DNA from: Stramenopiles sp. TOSAG23-3
Taxonomy: Eukaryota; Sar
Direction of reading: 5' to 3'
Assembly: GCA_900128585.1 (NCBI GenBank)
Contig: LT642160.1
Coordinates: 21,649 to 52,210 of the forward strand
Length of the DNA: 30,562 nucleotides
Shown here: in pieces, positions 1-8,317 of the stretch
Numbering within the stretch: position 1 is the stretch's first letter
Layout of the letters: each line of letters starts with the position of its first letter
Notes under the pieces: generated by a model
What the model was told of the DNA's origin: nothing
The model's database searches: none
What the model saw: the letters and a program-made list of their open reading frames with translations, nothing else
Translations under genes and position numbers: made by a program

Positions 1-60
<60 letters not shown>

Positions 61-89
61 TTTCTTTCTTTCTTTCTTTTTCTTTCTTC
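1..89. repeat. (CTTT)n microsatellite
   Basis: A nearly perfect tetranucleotide CTTT tract starts at the window edge and decays into TTTTC variants by about position 89. It is a pyrimidine-only strand and probably extends beyond the window. Confidence 0.95.
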
Positions 90-878
90 GCTAAAAAATT
101 TCTTCTTTTTCAATTATTATTTTTTATTAATTATTTTTACTCTCTGTTTGTTGTGCTGCTGCTATAATATTATTATTTATAATAAAATAATTAATAAAAC
201 AATTGAACGGATAAAAAAATAAAATACTGAAGAACGACTACCGAACGGGGGAGACAAACAATCTATTTTTTCAATCTGTGACCAAGACAATACTCATACT
301 AAATAATGCTTCTATGAATAGAAAATAGACACATAGTTTAAGTATATATAGACTACAAATATATTATTAGTTTAATTAAATATAATATTATAATTGTATT
401 ATTATAATTATAATATATATATCCTTAATTTAGAATACAATAATAATAGCATTTTAAATTATACATTCCTCTTCTTTCTTCTTTCTTCTTTCTTCTTTCT
501 TCCTCCTCTTCTATTTTTTTTTTACATTTATTTTTTTTCTCTCGTTTTTTCTTAGGTAGCTCTTAATAATAAAAAAATTATTATACGAAGTACATGTATT
601 ACACTTCTTATACAAATTGACTAATATATAGATGAAAACAACAATGAAACAAGAAAATTGATCGTTTCAAAGCCAACAGTTGCAGACATTACAGCCAAAC
701 TGTTACGACTGAACATTTTCCCATCAACTTATTGGGTTATCGGTCCAGAAACAGCCCCCAACCCACCCCACCCACCCCACCCCGTGTCTTCGCCAGGGCA
801 CTGTCTACCGTTGCGCTTACATAGACACTGGGTTCGCTCGCCTGGGGAACGAACAGCACTGTATAGAAACTAGGAAAT
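90..878. other. AT-rich intergenic region upstream of the first gene
   Basis: No credible coding sequence is visible. The stretch is mostly A+T, with many short TTATAAT-type palindromic runs (about 360-430) and a second pyrimidine microsatellite of TTCTTTC units at about 471-510. The last 150 bp become more GC-rich and include a CCCCACCCCACCC run near 763-783. This part presumably holds the promoter and 5' UTR of the gene starting at 879, but I see no defined promoter element. Confidence 0.6.
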
Positions 879-2633
879 ATGCCAAAAAAGACGATGAAAG
901 TGGGGGGGAAGAAGAAGAAGGGTAAGAAGAAGGGTAAGAAGAAGGGCAAGAAGAAGGGCAAGAAGAAGGCAGCGGTCGATGTCGTCCGGGACGCGGCCTT
1001 GAACCTTACTGGGAACGAAGTTATGGAGCTTCAAATTCTTCGGGAAGACCGAGTCGGCCTGCAAGATCGTGTAAATGAACTATCAAAGGGGAAGGAGATA
1101 TTGAAAATGCAGATGGACACCCTGTTAGAAGACGAGGAGGAAGTGTTCGAAAATTTGCGGAGCAAAGTCGAGCGTTCGAAGGCGTACGCGAAGGTGCTGC
1201 TCGACCAGCGGGACATTATCGAGCGCGAGCGCCAGGACGCCGAAACGGCCATGACCCAGCGGCTGGCCGCCCAGCAGCGCATTGCCAAGGAGAGCAAGAA
1301 GCAGTTGCAGGAAGTGCTGTCGCAGTGGGAGGACGAGAAGAAAAAGATAGAAATGGCCGGGAAAGCCCTTGCGGAGAGAAAATCGTTGCAAGAAAAGATA
1401 AAAATGTTAGAGAAAGACTTGGAGAAATCGTCCGCGCACATAGACATGCGCGAGGAGGAGTACAGCATCATCGCGTCGATCGACAAGGTCAAGGACGAGG
1501 GCTACGGGGTCCCCGCTTTGCTGATGGAGACCATGACCAAGTACCCCAACCGGCGCATCATTGTTAGGGACAGTATTGCCGCGCTGACGCGGGTGTTGCA
1601 CCCGACGAACGCGAATTTCGTGTACGAAAAGGGGGGAGTCGACAGAGTCCTGCAAGGCCTGCACGACCACAAGGAGGACGCGCAGATCCAGGCCAACGGG
1701 TGCAGGTTCTTGTGGCAGATCCTGATCCAAGGCAACACCCCCCCGATTCTGCGGGTCTTGGAGGAAAAGGAGTGCCTCATGTTCGTGCTTGATGCAATGC
1801 AGCGTCACGCCGACGAGAGGCACCTGCACTACAACGCTGTCGGTTTGGCGTGCTTGCTCATACCGAAACTTAGAAAAGAAATAGAAGCGAACCACGAAGA
1901 CGTGAAGCGGGAGTACGGCATGCCGGACAAGAAGAAGAACGCGGGGACGACGTCGCTGCCCAGCCTGACACGAAAGAGCGCGGGGCGCGTCATGGTGAAT
2001 AATTTGACGAAAAACAACGGTGTGGGGATGCGCGCCCTGAAGAAAATGTCAAAGAAGACGAAGTTTAAAGACATGCCCTCCGCGGCGGTGTTGCGCTCCC
2101 GTCAGACAACCTCGGACACGGTGCGAATGATATTTGCCGCCATGGACTACAGGGACGGGGACGGGCTCGCGGCGACCTGGTGCTGCACCGTCCTGTGCTC
2201 CATCATATTCAAACGGGCGGAGCAAGAAGTGGCGCACAAGATGCCTGGGCCGCAGGAGACCCCGAGCCTGGTGAGGAAGCACGCGCTGGATACTATCAAG
2301 CGCTCCGTCGAGGGGGCAGAAAAAGGGTTCATTTATCGAATGGTGCACCTACTCCGCAGCTACCGGGGCAGGCGCCACGCAGCGATGCAGGGGATGGTGT
2401 GCCTGATGATCGTCCAGTTGTTGCCGGACGACCCGGTAAAAAAGACAAAGTATCTGAAATTGTACAAAGAGTTCCAGGTTCCGCAGTCGGTCATGGACGT
2501 TTGCAAGCAAGAGCACGCGCACCGGGACAAGGCGCTGCTGGCCGTTCTAACTGAAATTTTGAATTATTTTGCGTTTCCTGTGCCAGAAGACCCGAAGAAA
2601 AAGAAGAAGTTCGGGATGCTCTTTGCGAGGTAG
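879..2633 (+). CDS. Lys-rich coiled-coil protein with C-terminal ARM/HEAT-like region, possibly axonemal
   Basis: This 584-residue frame starts at the first ATG after a clear rise in GC. Residues 1-30 are almost only Lys and Gly (KKKG repeats), encoded by a 12-bp tandem repeat. Residues about 45-200 are highly charged with heptad spacing and form a long coiled coil. Residues about 205-560 are helical, with hydrophobic patterns like armadillo/HEAT repeats (for example the stretches around VDRVLQGLHDHKEDAQIQANGC and the following block). No signal peptide or membrane segment is seen. Lys-Gly-rich N-termini followed by coiled coil are common in axonemal and basal-body proteins of flagellates, so a ciliary role is an inference. 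I do not recognise a named family. The gene converges with the coiled-coil gene that ends at 2810. Confidence 0.85.
   Translation: MPKKTMKVGGKKKKGKKKGKKKGKKKGKKKAAVDVVRDAALNLTGNEVMELQILREDRVGLQDRVNELSKGKEILKMQMDTLLEDEEEVFENLRSKVERSKAYAKVLLDQRDIIERERQDAETAMTQRLAAQQRIAKESKKQLQEVLSQWEDEKKKIEMAGKALAERKSLQEKIKMLEKDLEKSSAHIDMREEEYSIIASIDKVKDEGYGVPALLMETMTKYPNRRIIVRDSIAALTRVLHPTNANFVYEKGGVDRVLQGLHDHKEDAQIQANGCRFLWQILIQGNTPPILRVLEEKECLMFVLDAMQRHADERHLHYNAVGLACLLIPKLRKEIEANHEDVKREYGMPDKKKNAGTTSLPSLTRKSAGRVMVNNLTKNNGVGMRALKKMSKKTKFKDMPSAAVLRSRQTTSDTVRMIFAAMDYRDGDGLAATWCCTVLCSIIFKRAEQEVAHKMPGPQETPSLVRKHALDTIKRSVEGAEKGFIYRMVHLLRSYRGRRHAAMQGMVCLMIVQLLPDDPVKKTKYLKLYKEFQVPQSVMDVCKQEHAHRDKALLAVLTEILNYFAFPVPEDPKKKKKFGMLFAR
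909..969 (+). repeat. 12-bp tandem repeat coding for (KKKG)n
   Basis: Four to five copies of a GGYAAGAAGAAG unit lie in frame inside the first gene. Because the unit is a multiple of three, copy-number change would lengthen or shorten the basic tail without a frameshift. Confidence 0.85.
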
Positions 2634-2809
2634 TAAATGTTGCGGCGCTCAAGATATATTTAAGAAAGTCAAAATGCGTAATAATTTACGTTTTACAAAA
2701 AAAACACACATTGTAATTCTAGAATTTTAAGGGTGAAATTGTAACTATTATCATACGTATGTACGAATTAGCATCTACATTTACATGAAAAAACCACGGT
2801 AGTCCGTCT

Positions 2810-3364
2810 CTACGATTTCAGAACGGACTTTAGCCTTGACAATCTGTTCTGCAGGTCTCGCCGCTGCTGGGCGTGGGACTCTATGGCAGTGTGCGCCGAC
2901 TGCTGTACCCATGACACCGTTTGGGGTATTGCGATCGTCAGCTGCAAAACTTGCGCCCGTATGACCAGCATCTGCTGCTTCAGAAACCTTACCTGCTTCC
3001 TTAACTTCATCATTTTCTCTAGAAGGTTGGCGTCCCCGGCAACCAGCACCTTCATCGGCCGGGAATCGTCGTTCAAGTTTACTTTTACGTCGACGTTCTG
3101 CAACAGGAGCAGGGCTTTAACCAATTTCAACTCTTGCTCCGCTAGCAACGTGCGACTGACATATGAGTCCCTCTCCATCTTCCACGCTTCCTCTGTGCAC
3201 CCGACTGCGCTCGTCTCCCCGGCAACCGTAAACTGTTTACGAAGGGATTCATTCTCACTCTCTAATTGTTTGATCTTCTCAAGAGCCTTTGTGAGGGAAG
3301 CCTCCAACCGTTGCTCACTCTTGCTCTGCCTACCGATACTACTGCTTTCGACTTGGGAAGCCAT
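2810..3364 (-). CDS. small coiled-coil protein of unknown function
   Basis: The ATG at 3364 gives 184 residues starting MASQVESSS. The frame is open a little further upstream, but only from a non-ATG codon, so 3364 is preferred. After a Ser-rich start, residues about 20-50 form a strong coiled coil (LTKALEKIKQLESENESL type heptads). More helical segments follow, with a basic helical stretch near the C-terminus (KLRKQVRFLKQQM). There is no signal peptide, membrane segment or catalytic motif. The gene converges with the upstream coiled-coil/ARM gene with 176 bp between stop codons. I do not recognise the family; a cytoskeletal or flagellar adaptor is possible but is only inferred from its composition. 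Confidence 0.75.
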   Translation of the reverse strand: MASQVESSSIGRQSKSEQRLEASLTKALEKIKQLESENESLRKQFTVAGETSAVGCTEEAWKMERDSYVSRTLLAEQELKLVKALLLLQNVDVKVNLNDDSRPMKVLVAGDANLLEKMMKLRKQVRFLKQQMLVIRAQVLQLTIAIPQTVSWVQQSAHTAIESHAQQRRDLQNRLSRLKSVLKS

Positions 3365-4008
3365 GCGCACGGAAAAAGAAAGAAAAGAGGCTAACGGTGG
3401 TGGTGCAGACGAAGGTCGAAGGTGCAAAAAATTAACAACCACTTAACACAGGGGGATAGGAGAATGGGCCAAATCGATTTAATCCATGAAAACAAATGCA
3501 AAATAGAATTAATAAAAATATGAAATTATTGAGAGAGACATCAAGTATTATGTCTATAAATGTATTTATAATATAGAAGACGACGACTATTATAAAAAAA
3601 TAATAATAATAGAAGAGCCTCCTCGAGCGGTACGCGGATCCTCGTAGATAATAATTTAAATTAATATGATGATGATGATATGATGATGAAGAAGAATGAG
3701 AAAAATAATAAAATAGCTCTTCATGTGATGATGATGCGTTGTTTATTTTTTTTGTTGTTGTTGATTGTTGTACCCCAATAAAATAATACGTAATAATATT
3801 GGAGGAAAGAAGAAGAAAAGAAGAGAGAAAAAAAAAGGGGGGTTACTTTTTAAATTACAATACGACACAAAAGTTGGCATGCATGGGCATGCATGGACAA
3901 ATTGGGGTATTTATTGGGACGAGATTGTGTTCCGAAATTTTCCTGTTCATAACTGTTTGACAAAGCAAGAAAATAGCCAAACAAAAATTATCCTTTGAGA
4001 AGACTACG
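3365..4008. other. AT-rich intergenic region between divergent genes
   Basis: It separates the minus-strand coiled-coil gene from the plus-strand LPMO-like gene and so should carry both promoters. It holds a GAT microsatellite (about 3666-3694), a purine-rich GAAGAAAAGAAGAG run (about 3805-3842) and two GCATGGGCATGCATGG half-repeats near 3878-3896. No coding sequence or RNA gene is evident. Confidence 0.55.
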
Positions 4009-5469
4009 ATGTTGAATTCGTTCCTGTTGTTAGTTGGGGTATTTTTCGCGTCGGTATCCGGTCATGGAAATATGATAACGCCGGCGCCACGGCAAGCGCA
4101 CAACCAACGGTTTGATTCTCGGAATAAGTGCGGGTGCGCGTCGACGCCAGAAGGTTGCTATTCCAATGCTACCTCTCCTGGGACGTATTGCGGACTAGGC
4201 TGTATTGGGGAAGCATGCTTATACTACCAAATTGGGTGCTTCCAGTCCTGCCCTGTTTGTTCGTACACGGGCAAGACGCTCTACCCCGTCCTTGAAGATC
4301 TCAAAAAGGCAGGAAATTGCCCCGTACCACCGAAACCGACACTGGAGCCCAGAATGCGCACGTACAACGTTGACAACTTGTCCAAGCGCGGGGACTGGAC
4401 CCGCTGGAACCCTTGGCGTTCTCCAGGCACTGCCGGGAAAGGGAACCTAGCATTTCAACCCTGTGGCGTGAACTCTGGGTCCGACCCGTCGTTTCCAGAC
4501 CCTCCCGCGTCTGGGCAAAAGCAGTTCGCAAACGGAACTGACTTGCCGCCGACGAGGGAGAAAGCGACGTGGAAGATAGGCTCTGCAGTTGATGTAGAAT
4601 GGTCAATCTACGCGAACCATGGCGGCGGCTATTCTTACAGATTGTGTAAAAAGGTCCAGGGAAAAGACGCGACGGAAGAGTGTTTTCAACGAACGCCGTT
4701 AGACTTCGCGTCCGACTCGACGACCATCAAGTACTATGATGGTTCAAGGGCACCCTTTGATATCAAGGCAGCCACCACGAATGTTGGCACATGGCCAACG
4801 GGATCGCAGTGGCGGAAGAATCCAATCCCAATGTGCAACTGCGACATGGGGACCGGTTGCCACCAGAAGAAAGACCAGGTCGACTACAAGCGGTTGCCAA
4901 AACATACGATTGAAATGATGAAAAATGAATTTTATCGTTCCAACGCGAAGAAGACGAAAAATACCGACGACAAGAAGGCAGGGGGCAAACACTGCACAGC
5001 CGTTAAGGAAGACCAATGCGGGGACATTACGGGCAAAAATACGTGCTTGTCTTGCTCTGCGGACTCGGCGTACGATTGCAAGAAGTGTTGCCCAGGGTTG
5101 GTGAGGGTGAGTAAAGGCGAGTACAGCTGGTGTGTCAAGAAAGGCAGCAAACCATCTGCGGAATGTTCTGAATCTAACCCAGAAGGGTGCTATTTTCTCC
5201 CGTACAACAAGACTTACTTGGCGCCTGGGCAGGACACGCCGTTGTGCGAAACGGGGCTGATGTTTCCATCGCTATGGGACGATGGGTATGGCAATGGGTT
5301 TGGACAAGAGGGGTATGAAGGTTACGGTTCGTTTATGTTCTCCATGACGGACAAAGTCCAAATCCCGAGCGATATCGAGACTGGAGAGTACAGCCTGAGT
5401 TGGAGGTGGGACTGCGAACAAACCCCTCAGGTATGGAATAGCTGTGCCGATATCAACATTGAGAAATAG
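4009..5469 (+). CDS. secreted LPMO-like copper-site protein with Cys-rich insert
   Basis: The 486-residue protein starts with a signal peptide (residues 1-18, hydrophobic LLLVGVFFASVSG) whose predicted cleavage leaves His19 as the mature N-terminus, followed by GNM. This is what lytic polysaccharide monooxygenases need for the copper His-brace. A second histidine, His204, lies in an NHGGGYSYRLC motif, the likely other brace ligand. The first 80 mature residues are very Cys-rich. A compact Cys cluster (about 329-375) interrupts the middle. The C-terminal block (about 445-484) has the DKVQIPSDIETGEYSLSW strand and a WDCEQTPQVWNSCAD motif typical of LPMO/chitin-binding-like proteins of algae and oomycetes. 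Oxidative cleavage of a polysaccharide outside the cell is the likely role; the substrate cannot be read. A structural, non-catalytic cell-surface protein is the alternative. The next gene downstream on the same strand is also secretory. Confidence 0.8.
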   Translation: MLNSFLLLVGVFFASVSGHGNMITPAPRQAHNQRFDSRNKCGCASTPEGCYSNATSPGTYCGLGCIGEACLYYQIGCFQSCPVCSYTGKTLYPVLEDLKKAGNCPVPPKPTLEPRMRTYNVDNLSKRGDWTRWNPWRSPGTAGKGNLAFQPCGVNSGSDPSFPDPPASGQKQFANGTDLPPTREKATWKIGSAVDVEWSIYANHGGGYSYRLCKKVQGKDATEECFQRTPLDFASDSTTIKYYDGSRAPFDIKAATTNVGTWPTGSQWRKNPIPMCNCDMGTGCHQKKDQVDYKRLPKHTIEMMKNEFYRSNAKKTKNTDDKKAGGKHCTAVKEDQCGDITGKNTCLSCSADSAYDCKKCCPGLVRVSKGEYSWCVKKGSKPSAECSESNPEGCYFLPYNKTYLAPGQDTPLCETGLMFPSLWDDGYGNGFGQEGYEGYGSFMFSMTDKVQIPSDIETGEYSLSWRWDCEQTPQVWNSCADINIEK

Positions 5470-6030
5470 TTTGTGCGTGTTGTGAGATGCGCGCAAAAAT
5501 TCCCATTTGAATCCAAATAAGATCAATTTATTTGCCTATACCGGTACATTAATTAATGATGTTATGTGTACAAAGGACTTTAAGGTAAATATCATCTACA
5601 CCAAATATTTATTTCGAAAAAAAATTATTGTACGGGTACCTCCTAGAACCCTAATTTGTCACCCCTCCTCCCTCATTTGTCTTTTGGTTCGACCGTTCGG
5701 TCGTGGTGTACGATGGTACTCATAAAGTAGTACGGAAAAATAAATAATAAATTTTACCTGGTATTATATATAATTATGTACGGGTCGTGCTACAACCGGT
5801 AAAAAAAATGCATGAAATAATAGAGCGCGTAGTCGTGTTTTAAATTGATTGGTGGAATAAAATTTTATGGTTGGATCGTTATTACATTGTATAAAACAAT
5901 GGATTCATGTAATATATATATATCTTACTTCTCTTTTCCAGAAAACAGTTTGTATTCGATTCGAAAACATCTTTTTGAACAGGAAGAGAATTTCCCCCTC
6001 TGTGGCAGCACAACGATTTCTTCAGGTAAC
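5470..6030 (+). other. intergenic region with GGTACC/CCGGTAC motifs
   Basis: This spacer of about 560 bp lies between two co-oriented genes. It contains a CCAAATAAGAT stretch soon after the upstream stop, a candidate polyadenylation region. Several CCGGTAC or GGGTACC elements occur near 5541, 5633 and 5777-5800. It also contains an in-frame upstream ATG at 5899 for the next gene, discussed there. There is no other coding sequence. Confidence 0.5.
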
Positions 6031-8190
6031 ATGAATTTCCTATTTTTTTGTCTCTTATTGGTTGCCTTCTTTGGCTCTCTCGTCGGTAGCTTTCGCATAG
6101 ACGTTCATATCGACGATGATAAGTATTTGCTGGAAGTCGATGGTGGTGTAGATTTTGAGCAGGCGGCAATGGAATTTTGCAGAACGAAAGGCCTCTTGGA
6201 CGTATCCGAGGTATCAACCAAGAATGGCTGCGTGGCTGCCATCGTCAACATGCTCAACTTGGAACAGGAAAAATTAGAAAACGATAGAGTATCGAACGAT
6301 CCATTGACGCATTTTGCCATTTCGCCAACTACTGTATTCCCCTACACTGTAAATACAACATCTTTAGAAAAATCTCTTAAACCGGAAGGCAACCGGTTAA
6401 TTGTTGCGGCATACCTGTATGGCCACGATGCAAGCCTGGTAAGTCTTTGCAACGGGAATGTTCTCGGGGTGATTGAACTCGAGCGTATTTTTGGCGAGCG
6501 GTATTTCGATTTATCGCTCAAAGCGGACAAATCGACCCCAAATTCAACGTCCGAAAATGATCCAGCAAAGCAGAAGTTTGCACGGGATCATCTGCAGATA
6601 GCCGTCCAAGAACTTAACAAATTGACCTTTTCAGCGCCAGTTGGTTTGTGCCCTTCGGCATTGCTCGAACGAAAAGCCTACGACGAAATAATTCTAGTGG
6701 ACGCGCAAACAAGAAGTTTTCTTTCGAAAGCTTTGAAAGAAACCGTCCCTTTGATCAACAGCGCCGACGAAGACTCTTCTTTCCACACAGTGAACCACCA
6801 TTACTCGCACGCCCTTCTTGGTTGGTACGATTCGCCGTTCTACAATGGACAACACCCAATGTCCGGAACAACTTTGATTTTGTCATACGATGGTTTTGGA
6901 AATGATGGGAGTTTTATGATGTACTACAATTCAACAGAGTCGGAGGACGGCACCGCGCCGCTCAGAGCACTCAAACTCTTTCGATCCATCCCTCTATCGC
7001 TCGGTCAGGGGTATATTGGAATTGCAAACATGATTCCTCATTTTTGGAGAACAGACGAGCAGGGTGTGCGACATAGCCCTTGCCCATACCAAGTGAAGCC
7101 AAGCTGCCAGATGCGGCTCCCTGGAATATTCATGGCCTATGCTTCACTCGGAAGACCAAGGAGTGAGTGGATGGAAGGTGTAGAAGTCCTCTTTCGCACG
7201 GGTCGGTTTGATGAGAGAAACATGCCGCCAATCGACCAAGACGAAGAAGAAATATTAATAGCCGTAGACGAGCGCGGGGAGCGGGATTTTGCTGCGACCG
7301 TCCAGCACGTCTTTGAAAACATAGTGGTGAAGGAGCTGTCCGGGGCGATTGCCGAGTTGAACGAGCAATTCAGAAACCATCGAGGAGAACGCGTCCTTCC
7401 TCCGGTGTCCTCCTTGGTTTTAGTCGGTGGGTGCGCCTTGAACGTGCGAGTAAATACCGTGGTTCAGAATCGATTTAATTTTCCAGTATACGTACCATCC
7501 AGTCCTGGGGACAGTGGGATTGCAATCGGGGGTGGCTGGCACAAGCATCCCCCACCAGTGCATCCCCAGCTGGAGTATCTGGGGGCCAATTTGTTTGACA
7601 TTGAGGTGCTCGACACAGAAGTAGTGGCAAAGTACTCCCCTAGGCGGGCATCGCCAGAGACAGTGGCTCGCTTGCTCGTTTCAGGAAAGGTAGGTGCTGT
7701 CGTGCGCGGACGCCAAGAAGTCGGACCCCGCGCTCTTGGACATCGAAGCATTCTTGCAATTCCGACTGACAAAGAGATGAACGCTCGAATGAACAGGATA
7801 AAGCACAGGGAGTGGTACCGCCCAACTGCACCTGTGTTGAACGAAGAGGCGGTAGCGAACATTTTCGAAAACTTGAAAGACACGGCGATAGATTCTCCTT
7901 ACATGTCCTTTGCCCCCCTCTTGCAGGGTTGGGCAATAGAAGCATTCCCTGCAATTGCGCATGTGGACGGGACTGCCCGACCTCAGACGGTAAAGAAGAG
8001 CCGGAATCCATGGCTATGGGAGCTGCTGAAATATGTGGGCGAGGCCATAGGGCAACCGATTCTAATCAACACGTCATTCAACGCGCATGGCCACCCAATC
8101 GTCAATACTGTGAAAGATACAATACGACTCTGGGAAGAGTCAAAAGATTTAGACTTTGTGGTAATTGAGGACTGGCTATTTATCAAATGA
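6031..8190 (+). CDS. NodU/CmcH-family carbamoyltransferase with predicted signal peptide
   Basis: This protein should transfer a carbamoyl group from carbamoyl phosphate to a hydroxyl of a sugar or other small molecule. The N-terminal half is the Kae1-like domain: VAAYLYGHDAS near the start, an N-HH-Y-S-H metal-type motif at 255-260, YDGFGNDGS at 286-294, and LVLVGGCALNVRVN. The C-terminal half is the YrdC-like domain: RQEVGPRALGHRSI around 561-574, YRPTAPV, and NTSFNAHGHPIV at 680-691. Both halves look intact at 719 residues, longer than typical bacterial members (about 550-600). The ATG at 6031 opens a classical signal peptide (MNFLFFCLLLVAFFGSLVGS). An in-frame ATG at 5899 would bury it behind 44 residues, so 6031 is preferred. 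ER/Golgi or secreted location is inferred. Residues about 20-120 precede the domain and have no recognised homology. Confidence 0.88.
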   Translation: MNFLFFCLLLVAFFGSLVGSFRIDVHIDDDKYLLEVDGGVDFEQAAMEFCRTKGLLDVSEVSTKNGCVAAIVNMLNLEQEKLENDRVSNDPLTHFAISPTTVFPYTVNTTSLEKSLKPEGNRLIVAAYLYGHDASLVSLCNGNVLGVIELERIFGERYFDLSLKADKSTPNSTSENDPAKQKFARDHLQIAVQELNKLTFSAPVGLCPSALLERKAYDEIILVDAQTRSFLSKALKETVPLINSADEDSSFHTVNHHYSHALLGWYDSPFYNGQHPMSGTTLILSYDGFGNDGSFMMYYNSTESEDGTAPLRALKLFRSIPLSLGQGYIGIANMIPHFWRTDEQGVRHSPCPYQVKPSCQMRLPGIFMAYASLGRPRSEWMEGVEVLFRTGRFDERNMPPIDQDEEEILIAVDERGERDFAATVQHVFENIVVKELSGAIAELNEQFRNHRGERVLPPVSSLVLVGGCALNVRVNTVVQNRFNFPVYVPSSPGDSGIAIGGGWHKHPPPVHPQLEYLGANLFDIEVLDTEVVAKYSPRRASPETVARLLVSGKVGAVVRGRQEVGPRALGHRSILAIPTDKEMNARMNRIKHREWYRPTAPVLNEEAVANIFENLKDTAIDSPYMSFAPLLQGWAIEAFPAIAHVDGTARPQTVKKSRNPWLWELLKYVGEAIGQPILINTSFNAHGHPIVNTVKDTIRLWEESKDLDFVVIEDWLFIK

Positions 8191-8317
8191 GCAGTGGTTG
8201 ACACTCACCCATCGTGAGTGCTAAAGCTGGTATGATAGTCCAACGAAGGCCTTTTGGGAGCACTTTTTCTAATCAGATTACTCTATACTACTACTACAAC
8301 ACTAATCGATTAAAATT

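Noticed and set aside
360-430. Shared AT palindrome with 14521-14570, possible MITE
   Set aside because: Only about 17 bases match and the sequence is nearly pure A+T, so chance is sufficient.
3365-3442. N-terminal extension of the small coiled-coil protein
   Set aside because: It would start at a GTG codon; the ATG at 3364 has a natural start to the protein.
2883-3446. Plus-strand frame opposite the small coiled-coil gene
   Set aside because: Antisense shadow; only the minus-strand product has a clear heptad pattern.
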